DNA of 64,000 bases from Zhaonella formicivorans (GCF_004353525.1 NZ_CP085524.1:3059001-3123000); one strand, 5' to 3'; positions 36,101-46,135 are shown, counted from the first letter of the stretch. Numbers and translations: made by a program. The notes: generated by a model not told the origin, from the sequence alone.

Positions 36101-39057
36101 AAACAGCGGAAATACGGGTCTTTTACTTTTGATAAATACTGAAAACTTTCCTGGATCTGCATGGCAAGCCTTTTCAGCGGCATACCTCGGAAGTGCATGG
36201 AAATAAGGAGAAATGTCAAGGCATAACCGGCATATGTAAAATTTTGAAAAACAATGCTGCCTTCCAGTGCTTTTTTCAGGTATAATTCGCTTTGCTGAGT
36301 ATGTTCCAGCCAGGGAAGAAAAAAAGCTCCGTACAAAAATTCCACTATATGTTTTTCGGTTAAGTGTTCATACTGTTCCGCCAGGGCTAGGGCCGTTTTC
36401 CCCAGCGCCACTCCGGTTTGAAAGTCTTTTAGGCGAATAATGTTGACCATGGACATTGTCATATAACCCGTGCTGGAGTGGGCAAAATTCCCGTACCGCA
36501 AAGAAAGTTCGCACATTTTTAGGGTAATGGCTAAGAACAGGTTTTCATTATTATTATAAGCGCATGGAGAAATGGCCACGAGTAAATCCAAAACGGCGTT
36601 AATCTCTTCATCGCGCGCTGTGGGAAGGTCTGCTATACGGTTAATCCCTGTCTTTTTTATTAATCTTTTGACCTTAAACAACTGCCGGATAATGTAAACC
36701 ATGGAAGGTTGTGCAGGCAATACATGTCCCAATTCATGCATTCCCTGTAAACCCACTTCGATTGCCCTTCTGTCAAAGTCTTGTTTGGTAGCAAACATGA
36801 TCTCAATTAAATGCAGCTTTGTCCTGTCTAATTTGTTTCCGGTTTTACTGAGCAGTTGTTGGTATAAATTTTTAGCTTCCTCATAATGACCGCACAGGTA
36901 CCGGCATTCCAAGTATTCAAGATGCAACCGGAAAGTTAACGAGTAATTAGTTTCCCAAAATTCCGGTTTTAGCAGTTTAAGTCCCATTTGCAGGTAGTGC
37001 AAGGCGGCGGCAAAGTCCGAGGCTTGTTTGGCTTTCTTCCCGGCTAAGAAATTCAGTTCCATCCCCCTGATGTTTTCATTGTTTTTCAGCAACAGTTCTG
37101 CAGCTAAGTTAAGATGGCTGACTGCGACAAAAAAATTCTTTAGAGATGCTTTGTGCTTATTTGCATAATCTCCCTTGTCTTCCTCCAGCATTAAGCACCC
37201 CAAACGATAGTGGATAACCTTTTTTTCTTCAGCGGGGATTAAGGAATATGCTGCCTGGTGCACCCGGTCATGGACGAAACAGTAAAATTGTCCGTTAACT
37301 TTCTGGATTAACCCCTCCAAAGCACATTGCTGCAAGTGTTTTTCAGCTTTGCTGACGGGTTGGCCGCATACTTTGGCCAGCAAGGATATGCTGAAGGAGT
37401 AACCGATGCAAGCGGCAAATTGCATTAGCCTTTTGCTTGCTTCCGGCAACGTTTGCACTTTGTTGACCAGAAAACCAGCAATGTCGTCAGCTATCGACGT
37501 ATGCTCAAGTTGTTCCAGGTGCAATTGCCAGCTGCTGCTGTCCGACCTCGGTAAAATATAGCCGTTTTTGTATATGGTCTGCAGCAATTCTTTCACAAAA
37601 AGGGGATTGCCTCCTGTTTTTTTCAGAAGGAACCTGGCTAGGGGCCTTGCCTCTTCCAAGCTGCAGCAAAGACTGGCTGCAGTAAACTCCTCGACTTCGC
37701 AGGGATCTAAAGGGGACAACCTTATAGTAGTGCATTGCCTCTTTTTTTGTTGTATTGCCACCATAGTTTCCTTTAAAACATGACCGGGGGACAATTCTTC
37801 CTCCCGATAGGTCCCTATTAGCAAAATATGGTGAGGCTCGTGCTCCAGGAAAATTGATTCAAGAAGTTTTATAGATCCTGAGTCGGCCCACTGCAGGTCA
37901 TCAAGGAAAAGCACCAAGGGCGCATTTTTCTTCGCGAACAACTGGAGCAACTGGTAAAAAGCATAGAAAAGGCGCTCTCTCACCCCCAGGCTTGAACTTA
38001 ATTCCACCTTGGGCTGTTTGCCGACCAGCAGTTCAAAATATGGTGTCAATGCGGCAACCAACGGAGCATTGGTGCTAAGCTTGGCGAGAATCTTCTTTTG
38101 CCAGGCAGCTATTTCCTCCCGACTTTGGCCCATTATCCATATAAACAATTGTTCAACTGCTTCAATTAGAGCTCCATAGGGGGTTTCGTTATTAAGGGAC
38201 TGGAACTTTCCGCTGATAAAAAACCCCTGCTCTTTTTGAACTTGCTTGAAAAACTGCTGGAGCAGTCTTGTTTTACCAATCCCGGCCATCCCCTCCGCAA
38301 AGACGATTTCAGCCGGGCCTTGCTCAACCCTCTTCAATGCCGCGTGGAGGTGGCGCAGTTCCTGTTCTCTACCATAAAATTCAGTTGAAAGCTGGAATGC
38401 TGAGGGGACATCGCGTTGACCGAGTTTAAAAGGGGTGATGCTTTTTTTCTGCTTCCATTCCTCAAGGCATCTGCGTAAATCTCCTTTAATGCTTTCAGCG
38501 CTTTGATACCTGTCGTCAGGGTCTCTGACCAAGCATTTCATCACGATGTCTGAAAGAGGAACCGGGATTTGCTTGTCAATCTGGTGGGGAGGTTTAATAT
38601 TGCCGGCCAGCAAATTATGGAACCATTCCAATCTGTTAGTGCCTTCTACAGGTAAACGGCCTGTCAGCATTTCATAAAAGATCACCCCCAAAGAAAACAG
38701 GTCTGCCCTTAGGTCCAACGGCTTGTTCATCCGCTTTGTTTGTTCCGGTGCAAGATAAAAAATAGCCTTGGAATCAGGACCTGGTTTTGTTGTGCTGCCT
38801 AATTCAGTTAAGTGGACTGTATTGTCCTCCCTGCTGATTAACAACATATCCGGGTTCAGGTTCCCGATGATGACGCCTTTGCGATGCAACCGGGAGATAA
38901 GTACGGCTAATTTTATTGCCAGATGGATAAACAACTCCGGCGCTTTTGCTTGGGTGTCAAGATATTGCCTGAACGGCACGCGGTTTGAAACGCCAGGACC
39001 GCCGAGATCTCGGCGGTCCTCCGGATTTTTTTCCCCAAAGACCACTTTACTGTCCAA
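33130..39057 (-). CDS. giant multidomain hybrid: truncated pseudokinase - AAA/NACHT-like ATPase - TPR-like - GAF - histidine kinase - receiver - Hpt
   Basis: A 1975-residue signalling protein. Order: a Ser/Thr-kinase-like domain (1-215) without N-lobe, whose catalytic loop reads [12 protein letters not shown] (Asn for Asp) and whose DFG is TELG; an ATPase with Walker A GMAGIGKT (about 256) and FLDDLQWAD; a helical TPR-like region (about 640-1230); GAF (about 1236-1400); HisKA with H1463 in SHEIRTP; HATPase with [10 protein letters not shown]; receiver with D1759 in [10 protein letters not shown]; and an Hpt with H1912. The start is TTG at 39057 after a G-run; a stop lies 9 codons upstream, so no longer start exists. 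Its likely partner is the convergent OmpR-type regulator. The kinase domain is probably a binding module. Confidence 0.92.
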   Translation of the reverse strand: MDSKVVFGEKNPEDRRDLGGPGVSNRVPFRQYLDTQAKAPELFIHLAIKLAVLISRLHRKGVIIGNLNPDMLLISREDNTVHLTELGSTTKPGPDSKAIFYLAPEQTKRMNKPLDLRADLFSLGVIFYEMLTGRLPVEGTNRLEWFHNLLAGNIKPPHQIDKQIPVPLSDIVMKCLVRDPDDRYQSAESIKGDLRRCLEEWKQKKSITPFKLGQRDVPSAFQLSTEFYGREQELRHLHAALKRVEQGPAEIVFAEGMAGIGKTRLLQQFFKQVQKEQGFFISGKFQSLNNETPYGALIEAVEQLFIWIMGQSREEIAAWQKKILAKLSTNAPLVAALTPYFELLVGKQPKVELSSSLGVRERLFYAFYQLLQLFAKKNAPLVLFLDDLQWADSGSIKLLESIFLEHEPHHILLIGTYREEELSPGHVLKETMVAIQQKKRQCTTIRLSPLDPCEVEEFTAASLCCSLEEARPLARFLLKKTGGNPLFVKELLQTIYKNGYILPRSDSSSWQLHLEQLEHTSIADDIAGFLVNKVQTLPEASKRLMQFAACIGYSFSISLLAKVCGQPVSKAEKHLQQCALEGLIQKVNGQFYCFVHDRVHQAAYSLIPAEEKKVIHYRLGCLMLEEDKGDYANKHKASLKNFFVAVSHLNLAAELLLKNNENIRGMELNFLAGKKAKQASDFAAALHYLQMGLKLLKPEFWETNYSLTFRLHLEYLECRYLCGHYEEAKNLYQQLLSKTGNKLDRTKLHLIEIMFATKQDFDRRAIEVGLQGMHELGHVLPAQPSMVYIIRQLFKVKRLIKKTGINRIADLPTARDEEINAVLDLLVAISPCAYNNNENLFLAITLKMCELSLRYGNFAHSSTGYMTMSMVNIIRLKDFQTGVALGKTALALAEQYEHLTEKHIVEFLYGAFFLPWLEHTQQSELYLKKALEGSIVFQNFTYAGYALTFLLISMHFRGMPLKRLAMQIQESFQYLSKVKDPYFRCFLTIYRQLVRNLQGLTRSWDSFSDDTFDEEEFIHGDTGYQIREKEMFDYYLCKNQVYYLLGYYDRALPLLRKAEWLTRLYFGEVYLAEHSFYYCLTITAMFASFSIKEKTIFGLLLHKKHRQMMQWARHCPANFEHKHLLIAAEIARIRRQDKKAALMYDRAIQSARTHCFIQNAAIAGECAARFYFSRGLTDLGQKYIRDAYKDYCTWGARLKAEQLRSQYLWLANEEQGEMDFAWENSTVYPNRNLSQMIDVEAILRASQLLSGEIILENLLKKMMEVVLQDAGASQGALFLSQDENLYLEARVKSGPDQINLEVLQSVPLEECDFVPRTIISYVDSTGETVLLDNTIKAMMFVDDPYLSGKPTFSLLCLPIAGKGRKVGILYLENSLSTGAFTRERVEILKLLSSQIAISIENARLYADLERSRDYLSYWNQVLEQTVAERTNKLQEINEQLKKAIEDAESANRAKSDFLAITSHEIRTPIHAIIGMTELLLETALDQEQSEYVALIQESSDLLLTIINDLLDFSKIEKGKFKLETVNFSLQALKKNILVAMGPKADNKGIALQFDLAPEIPALLRGDPMRLNQVLLNLVSNAIKFSEEGEVTVRALLESEKPDFVTVRFEVQDTGIGIPEQFQQFLFQPFYQVDQATTRRHGGTGLGLAICKHLVKLMNGQIGFESAAGRGSLFWFTIPFQRGSVESETQDKNIHVHAVANQLQRKDKSGAVLIVEDNIINQKLIVSQFKKLGLSTVIAGNGLEAIEAYSRAPFTLIFMDCQMPVMDGYETAKAIRRLEAKKERRTPIIATTAGATPGEREKCIQAGMDDYLSKPIRIIDLQKTLARWLPDYIENSHDCAQSDKRIHNRTVDSFIDQFVHPSRRLELREIIEGKSDFLFDLIETFLADMPTKLTKLREAFEQQEAATVRLQSHGMKSSSHLLGLNEFADLSRQLERMATTGELHATEKLINTITEKYRQLEEEMLAFLQNAKNELV
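38995..39020. repeat. 26-bp perfect palindrome inside the hybrid kinase 5' coding region
   Basis: AGGACCGCCGAGA joined to its exact complement, followed on the plus strand by CCGGA and seven T (39024-39032). It lies about 13 codons into the giant gene. In plus orientation it looks like a terminator; in the minus-strand mRNA it would form a very stable hairpin near the start codon. Confidence 0.8.
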
Positions 39058-39137
39058 AGTTTCAATCCCCCCCGCTTTAGTTTAACTTTATCTCTTTTTA
39101 GAGCATCGTGACCCGGTATAAGCAAGTATCACAGCTA

Positions 39138-40955
39138 CTAATTACCTCCTGCCAGCTGCTCCTTATACTGCAGTAAGTACAGCTGATAGTAGAGACCCCG
39201 CTTGGCCAGCAGTTCCCGGTGGGTGCCTGCTTCCTGGATCCTGCCGCGGTGAAACACCAGGATGCAGTCGGCGTGTTGAATGGTTGACAGCCTATGGGCT
39301 ACGATGATGGTAGTCCTGTTGGCTGTCAGCTTTTTTAATGCATCTTGAATTAACAGCTCGGTTTCCGTATCAATATGGGCGGTGGCTTCATCAAGCACCA
39401 GCACTGCCGGGTCGAAAGCCAAAGCCCTGGCAAAGGCCAGGAGCTGCCGTTGGCCTGTGGAGAGGGTTGCGCCCCTCTCCACTACCTCCTCTCCAAATTT
39501 GCCGGGCAGTTCTGCGATGAAGCGACTGGCATGGACATAGTCGGCAACCTCCCGCACTTTTTCCATGGGGATGGAGTCGTTCCCCAGCCTGATGTTCCCG
39601 GCGATAGTGCCGGAAAAGAGAAAGACGTCTTGCATCACCACGCCGATCTGGCGGCGCAAATCGGCCAGGCGAATTTCTTTAATCGGCACGCCGTCAATCC
39701 GTATTTCCCCTTTTTGCACATCATAAAACCGGTTGAGCAGGTTGATGACCGAGGATTTACCGGCCCCGGTAGCTCCCACCAGGGCAAATGTCTGCCCAGG
39801 TTCGATGGTGAAGCTCACATCTTTTAACACCCATTCCTCGTCCTGGTAGGCAAACCACACCCGGTCAAACTCTATTTTACCCCGCATGACGGGCAATTTT
39901 CTTGTCTGCTCACTGTCTTTAATCGTTATTTCTTCATCCAATAGTTGGAAAATCCGTTCCGAGGAAGCCATGGCCGACTGGACAATGCTGTATTTTTCGG
40001 TCAAGTCATTGATTGGTCGAAAAAACTGCTCCAGGTAATTGATAAAAGCGTAGAGCACCCCGAAAGAGAGCTTGGCCTGGATGACCTGTCCCCCGCCGTA
40101 CCAGATTAAAAGCGCCAGCACCAAGGCGTAAATTAAGTCCATGGCGGGCCGGAAAAGAGCGAAGGCCAAAAGTTCCCGCATACTGGCCAGGTAAAGCTCT
40201 GCATTTAAGTCCTTAAATTCCTGCAGTTTTTCTTTTTCCCGGCGGAAAAGCTGGATAATGCGCATTCCGGAAAGGTGCTCCTGCAAAAAAGAGTTGACCT
40301 GGGCCAACTTAATTCTCACTTCCCGGAAAGCTTTACGGGCCTTTAGCTGGTAGAGCAGGGCAGTTCCGAAGACTAAAGGAATGCCGGTGAAGGCTACAAA
40401 AGCCAGCGTTAGGTGGAGCTTCAACATTACTAGAATAATACCCACAATTAAAAATAAATCCTTAAACAGGTTTATAAAAACCCCTGAATACATCTCATTT
40501 AAGCTTTCTATGTCGTTGGTAACCCGGGTTACAAGCCTGCCTACCGGGTTGCGGTCAAAGAAAGCCGGGGATAGTTTTAAGAGATGGCTGAAAACTTCCC
40601 GGCGCAGGGCAAAGAGAATTTTTTGCCCTGTAAATTGCAGCAGGTAGGCTTGAACGTAGTTTAAGACGAAGTTCAACACAATGGTCAGCAGAAAAAAAGC
40701 CACCAGTTTATATAGCGCCCGGGCGTGGAAGACCCAGCCTGCTTTTTCTTCCGCTGCTTTTAGCAAGTGCTCATCAATGGCTATTTTAATCAGGTAGGGC
40801 CGTGCCAGATCAGTGACTGTAATCAGAAGCAGCAAGAAGATTGAGAGGACGATATAACCACGGTACGGCCAGGCGTAGCCTAAGAGCCTGCGCATCAACC
40901 TGGTATCCAATGGTTTTCCCGAAATATCCTCCTGGCGAAAATCTCGGTAATTCAT
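39138..40955 (-). CDS. ABC exporter half-transporter, consensus ATPase subunit
   Basis: Type IV ABC exporter of 605 residues: six membrane helices (about 25-320) and an ATPase domain with Walker A GATGAGKSS (about 385), signature LSTGQRQLLAFARAL (Thr for the second residue of LSGGQ), and Walker B VLVLDEATAHID with the catalytic Glu intact. The gene follows its partner by 5 bases, with AGGAATAG upstream. By analogy to TM287/288 and BmrCD, this subunit supplies the active Walker site and the altered signature of the degenerate site. It probably exports drugs or lipids. Confidence 0.92.
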   Translation of the reverse strand: MNYRDFRQEDISGKPLDTRLMRRLLGYAWPYRGYIVLSIFLLLLITVTDLARPYLIKIAIDEHLLKAAEEKAGWVFHARALYKLVAFFLLTIVLNFVLNYVQAYLLQFTGQKILFALRREVFSHLLKLSPAFFDRNPVGRLVTRVTNDIESLNEMYSGVFINLFKDLFLIVGIILVMLKLHLTLAFVAFTGIPLVFGTALLYQLKARKAFREVRIKLAQVNSFLQEHLSGMRIIQLFRREKEKLQEFKDLNAELYLASMRELLAFALFRPAMDLIYALVLALLIWYGGGQVIQAKLSFGVLYAFINYLEQFFRPINDLTEKYSIVQSAMASSERIFQLLDEEITIKDSEQTRKLPVMRGKIEFDRVWFAYQDEEWVLKDVSFTIEPGQTFALVGATGAGKSSVINLLNRFYDVQKGEIRIDGVPIKEIRLADLRRQIGVVMQDVFLFSGTIAGNIRLGNDSIPMEKVREVADYVHASRFIAELPGKFGEEVVERGATLSTGQRQLLAFARALAFDPAVLVLDEATAHIDTETELLIQDALKKLTANRTTIIVAHRLSTIQHADCILVFHRGRIQEAGTHRELLAKRGLYYQLYLLQYKEQLAGGN

Positions 40956-40960
40956 TGAGC

Positions 40961-42718
40961 CTATTCCTTTCCCACAGCAAAAAATTCTTGTTCCAAGAGC
41001 TGCTTTTGGTAGAGCTGGAAATAGCGCCCTTCTTTTTGCAGCAGTTCCTGGTGGTTGCCTTGTTCCACGATTTTACCGTCATCCAAAAAGATAATCTGGT
41101 CCGCATGCTGAACCGTAGAAATGCGGTGGGCAATCATAACGGTGGTTTTACCTTGGCGTATCCTTTTCAGGTTTTGTAAAATTGCCTCTTCGGTTTTGGT
41201 ATCCACCGCCGACATGGCGTCATCCAGGATTAAAACAGGTGGATCCGCCAGTATGGCCCTGGCAATGGCCACCCGCTGTTTCTGTCCGCCTGACAAGGTC
41301 ACGCCCCTTTCCCCAATAATTGTTTCCAGGCCTTGGGGGAAGGAGGCCAGGTCGTTTTCCAGCCGGCTTATCCGCACCGCTTCGGCCAGCTTCTGTTCAT
41401 CGGCGTCAGGCCGGCCAAAAAGGATGTTAGACCTGATGGAAGCGGAGAACAAGAAGGAATCTTGGGGCACATAGCCAAACTGTTCTCTCAAACTTTGCAG
41501 TGTTAGCTTTTTGATGTCCAGGCCGTCCAGCCAAATGCTGCCATCGGGTGGGTCATACGAGCGCAGCAGGAGATTGACCAGGGTGCTTTTGCCGCTGCCG
41601 GTACGACCAACTATGCCCAGTGTCTGGCCTGGGAGAATTTTTAGCTCAATATTTTGCAGCGCCGGCCGGGAAGTATTGTTATAGCTGAAGCTCAAGCTTT
41701 TAAATTCAATCAGTCCCTGTGCCTTTTTTATGGCTAGGGCATTGGGTGCATCTTTAATCTGCGGTTCCGTTTGCAGGATAGTATTAATTCTCTGCATGGA
41801 GGCTTTGCCCCGCTCGATAATGCTAAACACCCAGCCCATAGCCATCATGGGCCAGATCAGCATGGCCAGGTAGCCGTTTAAAGCCACGAAATCCCCCAAA
41901 CTAACTTCTTGGCGCAAAATCAAATAACCGCCGTAGCCCAGCACAATTAAAAAACTGAGGGAGGCAAAAAGCTGTACCAGGGGAAAAAGCAAACCTGCCA
42001 CCCTGACTAAATTCAAATTGGCTTGCATGCTGCGCTCACTTGCCTGGTTGAATTTATCCAACGTCGGTTTTTCCTGTACAAAGGATTTAATAACCCTGAT
42101 ACCGGCGATGCTTTCCTGAGCCTGCTCGGTCAAACGGCTGAAAGACTCCTGCACTTTCAGGTAGCGGTTGTGCAGCAGGCGGCTGAACCTGGTAGCCAGC
42201 CAGACTACAGCAGGGAGAGGCAAAAGGGAGACCAACACCAGGCGCGCATCGATGGTGGTGAGCATTAAAAAGATTGTAGCAGTAGTTAAGACCAGAGCAT
42301 CGGTGACCATGACCAGGCCAATGCCGAAAGTGCTGCGAATGGCATTTAAGTCGTTGGTGGCGTGGGCCATCAAATCTCCCACGCGGTGCCGGTCGTAATA
42401 CTCCGGTTCCAATGTTTGCAAATGCTTGTAGAGCAGATCGCGCAAATGCATTTCCATTCCCCTGGCCGCCTGCTGCACCAGGTAGCGCCAAATAAAGCGG
42501 AGTACTGCGATCACTACAGCCACGGCGATCAAAATCAGGGCATACCTTTGGATTAGCCCCGGATTGAGCTGATTTTTTTGAAAAGCATCGGCCAGGTTGC
42601 CTAAAACTCTGGGCGGAACTAACTGCAGCAGGTCCACACAAACCAGTCCCAGAATGCCCCAGAAATAGTTCCACCTGTTCTGCCAAAAAAATTCTTTGAG
42701 CAAGAAAAATTCACGCAT
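40961..42718 (-). CDS. ABC exporter half-transporter, degenerate-site subunit
   Basis: Partner half-transporter of 585 residues with six membrane helices and an ATPase domain: Walker A GRTGSGKST (about 370), a perfect signature LSGGQKQRVAIARAI, and Walker B VLILDDAMSAVD, in which Asp replaces the catalytic Glu. That substitution marks the degenerate ATP site of heterodimeric exporters. First gene of the two-gene minus-strand operon, divergent from the hemerythrin gene. The upstream 94-bp repeat (42763-42856) lies right behind its start region. Confidence 0.92.
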   Translation of the reverse strand: MREFFLLKEFFWQNRWNYFWGILGLVCVDLLQLVPPRVLGNLADAFQKNQLNPGLIQRYALILIAVAVVIAVLRFIWRYLVQQAARGMEMHLRDLLYKHLQTLEPEYYDRHRVGDLMAHATNDLNAIRSTFGIGLVMVTDALVLTTATIFLMLTTIDARLVLVSLLPLPAVVWLATRFSRLLHNRYLKVQESFSRLTEQAQESIAGIRVIKSFVQEKPTLDKFNQASERSMQANLNLVRVAGLLFPLVQLFASLSFLIVLGYGGYLILRQEVSLGDFVALNGYLAMLIWPMMAMGWVFSIIERGKASMQRINTILQTEPQIKDAPNALAIKKAQGLIEFKSLSFSYNNTSRPALQNIELKILPGQTLGIVGRTGSGKSTLVNLLLRSYDPPDGSIWLDGLDIKKLTLQSLREQFGYVPQDSFLFSASIRSNILFGRPDADEQKLAEAVRISRLENDLASFPQGLETIIGERGVTLSGGQKQRVAIARAILADPPVLILDDAMSAVDTKTEEAILQNLKRIRQGKTTVMIAHRISTVQHADQIIFLDDGKIVEQGNHQELLQKEGRYFQLYQKQLLEQEFFAVGKE

Positions 42719-42762
42719 GCCTATTTCTCCATGTAATTTTTACTTATTTAGAATTTCTCTGC

Positions 42763-42856
42763 AGGCAAGTTCAAACCTGCTAAAGGAGAGGAAAAATTCC
42801 TTAATTAAACCTAGGATGTCCAAATTTACCTAACATAAAATATGGAAACTGTGTTA
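42763..42856 (+). repeat. 94-bp dispersed repeat, copy 1
   Basis: Begins AGGCAAGTTCAAACCTGCTA and ends CTGTGTTA. It matches 56739-56832 along its full length with three mismatches (A/T at the fourth base of TTTACC, and GA/AG in TATGGAAAC). Both copies lie just upstream of a plus-strand gene and end at a -10-like element (TACACT here). A GCAGG...CCTGC hairpin can form at its left end. Confidence 0.92.
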
Positions 42857-42949
42857 CACTGTCTAAATAATAAAAATAACTATAATAAAAATTAATTATT
42901 AAATGGTCATAATTGGGAAAGATGGGGTTTAATACTGGGAGGGATGGAT

Positions 42950-43381
42950 ATGTGGAAAGAAAGTTACTGCATTGGTGTAGAAAAAGTCGATGCCCAACAT
43001 AAAGAACTTTTTCAACGCGTGACGGACTTTTTGCAGGCCTTAAAGGGGCCGGGCCAATGGCCTGACAAAGTGGAAAAGGTTAAAGAAACACTGAGCTTCA
43101 TGCAGAGCTATGTCATTGAACATTTCGCTGATGAAGAAATTTATCAAAAGGAAATTAATTATCCCGACCTGGACAAACACTGCCAAATTCACGAGGATTT
43201 CAAACGAGACGTAGGAAAATATGCTGAAAAGCTCACAGCCACAAACTATGCCGAAGAAGTAGCCTTGGAGTTTGGTGGCAAATTGATGGCATGGCTCATA
43301 TACCATGTGGCCAAGGAGGACCAGAGGATCGGCGAATATGTGCGCACAAGTGCAATGGGAGGGCTAAGTCATGAAGGCTGA
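42950..43381 (+). CDS. bacteriohemerythrin
   Basis: Oxygen-binding di-iron protein of about 143 residues. The fold pattern is complete: start WKESYCIGVEKVDAQHKELF (first His ligand), EHFADEE with His and Glu ligands (about 58-64), the HCQIHEDF pair (about 77-84), and LIYHVAKEDQRIGEYV with the last His and Asp. The ATG at 42950 is preferred, because GGGAGGG sits directly against an upstream ATG at 42944. It overlaps the CheX-like gene by 11 bases. Oxygen scavenging or oxygen sensing for taxis is likely. Confidence 0.93.
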   Translation: MWKESYCIGVEKVDAQHKELFQRVTDFLQALKGPGQWPDKVEKVKETLSFMQSYVIEHFADEEIYQKEINYPDLDKHCQIHEDFKRDVGKYAEKLTATNYAEEVALEFGGKLMAWLIYHVAKEDQRIGEYVRTSAMGGLSHEG

Positions 43382-43847
43382 ATATGTCAATCCATTCCTG
43401 CAGGCTACCCAGGATGTTTTCAGGCAGATGTTGAATTTGGATATTGAAAAAGATCGCATCGCCTTGCAAGAGGACTGGATACCTGGCAAAGAGGTAAATG
43501 TTTTGATTGGGGTGGTGGGTGCCCTGACGGGATCAGTTGTTTTCAGTTTCTCCAAACCCATGGCCCTGGCTATGGTGCAGTCCATGGCGGGCATGGAGAT
43601 AAGCGAATTGGATGTTTTCGTTACTTCTGCTTTAGGAGAGGTTGGTAACATTATCTGCGGTAATGCTATGACATATCTGGCCAACGCAAAGTATCCCTGC
43701 GACATAGCCCCGCCTCAGATCATTCTGGGTGAAAACAAAACTATTTCACTGGCTACGCCAAAATCTTTGTTGGTTTTCTGTAAGACAGCTCTTGGAGAAT
43801 TCACTATCAATATCTCCCTCAAAGAAAAGTCAATAACCCCTGACTAA
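43371..43847 (+). CDS. cheX: CheX-like CheY-P phosphatase
   Basis: A 158-residue protein of the CheC/CheX/FliY family that dephosphorylates CheY-P. It starts MKAEYVNPFLQATQDVFRQM, as CheX does, and has the single catalytic E-x2-N motif in SALGEVGNIICGNA (about residues 82-95). VNVLIGVVGALTGSVVFSF forms the core sheet. The start codon lies in the end of the hemerythrin gene, with GGGAGGG upstream, so the two are coupled. It may act on the cheY encoded 37 kb upstream in this window or on another system. The 170 bases after it contain no credible gene. Confidence 0.87.
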   Translation: MKAEYVNPFLQATQDVFRQMLNLDIEKDRIALQEDWIPGKEVNVLIGVVGALTGSVVFSFSKPMALAMVQSMAGMEISELDVFVTSALGEVGNIICGNAMTYLANAKYPCDIAPPQIILGENKTISLATPKSLLVFCKTALGEFTINISLKEKSITPD

Positions 43848-44015
43848 AGTGACTAAAGTCAGTGGCTTGCCCTGGCGGGGGCAAGGGCAACACGTTGACT
43901 AGACTCAGCCATTCGAGGGCTACGCAAGCACTGAAAAGCTTATTGGCTCAGTACTGCCCAAGTTATCAAACTCGGCATTTCGTCTGGCAGGTGCTTTCAG
44001 TCGTGCGGAAAGTCT

Positions 44016-45236
44016 GTGGACCAGAGAAAGGAGCTGATAACTATAGCCAGGCTATTATGGGGTGGAAATGATGCTTTCACCCACACCATTATCGTGGGGC
44101 CTACCAGATGCGGCAAGACGGCAACCCTCATTAAGCCCATCATCTACCAAATACTCATCGCAAAAGCCAAAGGTTTTCCTTGCGGGCTGAGCGTGATTGA
44201 GCCAAAAGGTGATGTGGCGCAATTCACTGTAGATTTAGCAAGGGAACTGGGGATACGGGCCTATCACCTTGACCCTACACGGAGCGACAGTAACATGATA
44301 AACCTGATGAAAGGCCCGGTAGACGATGTGGCAGAGGCCACCATCGCTGTTTTAAAAGGCATGTTCGGCAAGCAGGAGGCCTTTTTTCAGTTAGTCCAGG
44401 AACTTACGGCCAGGAACTTCATCAAGCTTTTAAAAATAAACCACGGGGACAACCTGGACATAATAAGCGTGCTTCGTGCCTTGCGGGACGAGGATATTCT
44501 GAAAAAAGAAACAAAAACACTGGGAGCAAGCGGCAGGGACCCGGACCTCCACAGCTTTTTTGAACATGAAATGCGCGGCCGGATGGGAGAAAAATGGAGA
44601 GACCTGGCCCTGGGCCTGCGGGCGCAGATTGAAAACATAGTCGCAAACCAGAGTTTGAAGCGCATAATCACCGGCGACAGCGGCATAGACCTGGACCGGC
44701 ACATGGCGGAAGGTGGGGTGCTCGCCATCAACACCGCTTTGGGGAAGCTCCGGCGTTCTGGAGACGCTTTCGGGCAGTTCATGGCCATGCACCTGCAGTC
44801 GGCCACATTCAGACGTCCGGGCACGGAAAAGACCAGGATACCCCATTATCTCATCATTGACGAGAAGTCGCGATATATAAACCCGGCTTTTTTCTTTTCT
44901 TAAAAAAATCACAAACAAGGGAGGTGAAGAAAAAAGTGAAAAAAGTGAGGAAAAAGTAACCCCAGCAGTTTCATTGCCAGAAAACAAAACAAACGGTCCT
45001 TTATCTTTCGTATCAACCGCGCAAGAAAAACAGCCCAAAACAAACGACAGTTCAAAAAGAGCATCAGCCGGACCCGCAGACTTAACAGCAAAGCCTGAAA
45101 CAGAGGCTCAGCCTAAAAAGCGGGCTGCTTCCAGTCCGCCCAAAAAAAGATAGTGGTCAACCAGAAAATCAAAGCTGATGACAAAGAAAAAAAACTTAAA
45201 GAAGAACTCAAAAAAATCAACGAAAATTTTATCTAA
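44016..45236 (+). pseudogene. remnant of a TraG/VirD4-type conjugative coupling protein
   Basis: Residues read from 44016 give a T4SS coupling ATPase: HTIIVGPTRCGKTAT (Walker A), LSVIEPKGDVAQF, YHLDPTRSDSNMIN and HYLIIDEKSRYINP (Walker B), then a stop at 44901 after a T-rich run. The N-terminal membrane helices and most of the C-terminal ATPase domain are missing. In a second frame the text continues (44881-45153) as a low-complexity Lys/Pro/Ala tail, and a run of seven A near 45142-45149 shifts it back to a third segment ending at 45236 (KADDKEKKLKEELKKINENF). So it is a deleted, twice-frameshifted gene of an integrated conjugative element. Confidence 0.85.
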
Positions 45237-45250
45237 AGGAGAGATGATTA

Positions 45251-46135
45251 ATGGAACTGTTAAAAAAATTCATAGAGGGCTACGACGAGCAAAAAGCGCT
45301 GGAAACCTTGACGGAAAAAGACTACTGGCAAGACGTAATCCGGGCCGAGCAGAACAGGCTCATCGTTCAGGAGCCGCTGGAAGGAATCGAAATACATTTT
45401 GACGTGCCCTGCGCCGTAGTTTACATGGGTAACATCAAAGGCATAATCCCGGTCCACGAATTTGGCATCAATAAAGAAAATTATGTTAATAGTAGGGAAG
45501 ATTTAACCGACAAAGAAAAACTGAATAACAGCTACCGGTTTTTAAGGAGCATGACTGGCCAGAAAATTGCCTTTATCATCAAAGGCCACGACAAAGAAAA
45601 CAACCTTTTTACGGCCAGCCGGAAAGAAGCTCTGGAATGGATGAAAAAGCGCGCGGAAGAAGAACTGGCTGCCGGAGACAAGACTATTGCCGTCGTAAGA
45701 AACGTCAACCCCTACCGGGCCATAGCGGACATCGGCGGTATTCCAGCCGTTATGCTTTCCGCCGAATACCAGCACGGCTGGACCGACGACCTTACCGAGC
45801 ATGTGCAGGTTGGTGACCACATCATGGTGAAAATAATTAACTTTGACAAAGAAAAGGGGAGAGCGATAATAAGCCGCAAAGCCCTGATCCCTGACCCCTG
45901 GGAGAACCTTGAACTCAGGGAGAAATGCGAATATGCCTGTGAAATCATGGGCGTAAGGGAAAACGGCTGTTTCTTCAGGGTCAAAACAAAGAGCGGTTAT
46001 GTTGACGGTTTCCTGAAACATCCAAGGCATGAACTTTTAAACAGAGGCGACAAGGCCCTGGTGAGAATACTGAATATAGACAAAGACAAACGCCGGATAT
46101 TCGGCCTGTACCTGCGTCCGCTTAAAGTGAGCTAA
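45251..46135 (+). CDS. S1-type RNA-binding domain protein of a conjugative element
   Basis: A 294-residue protein with two or three S1-like OB folds: about 45-120 (DVPCAVVYMGNIKGIIPVHE), about 140-210 (GDKTIAVVRNVNPYRAIADI; QVGDHIMVKIINFDKEKGRA; IISRKAL) and about 215-290 (CEYACEIMGVRENGCFFRVK; RGDKALVRILNIDKDKRRIF). It resembles the ribosomal S1-like proteins carried by Clostridia conjugative elements, not the housekeeping rpsA. AAAGGAGAG precedes the ATG. It lies between the TraG remnant and the replication-relaxation-like gene and seems intact. Its exact role is unknown. Confidence 0.8.
   Translation: MELLKKFIEGYDEQKALETLTEKDYWQDVIRAEQNRLIVQEPLEGIEIHFDVPCAVVYMGNIKGIIPVHEFGINKENYVNSREDLTDKEKLNNSYRFLRSMTGQKIAFIIKGHDKENNLFTASRKEALEWMKKRAEEELAAGDKTIAVVRNVNPYRAIADIGGIPAVMLSAEYQHGWTDDLTEHVQVGDHIMVKIINFDKEKGRAIISRKALIPDPWENLELREKCEYACEIMGVRENGCFFRVKTKSGYVDGFLKHPRHELLNRGDKALVRILNIDKDKRRIFGLYLRPLKVS

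Noticed and set aside
38913-39125. A 70-codon minus-strand frame upstream of the giant hybrid kinase as its missing kinase N-lobe
   Set aside because: Its translation has no glycine-rich loop, no conserved lysine and no similarity to a kinase; it overlaps the real gene in another frame.
43862-44071. A 69-codon frame between the CheX-like gene and the TraG remnant
   Set aside because: No ribosome-binding site, no recognisable family, and it runs into the TraG-derived frame; judged to be a chance reading frame in decayed DNA.
45178-45402. A 74-codon Lys-rich frame overlapping the S1-domain gene
   Set aside because: It overlaps the well-supported S1 gene in another frame; its start lies in the low-complexity tail of the TraG remnant.
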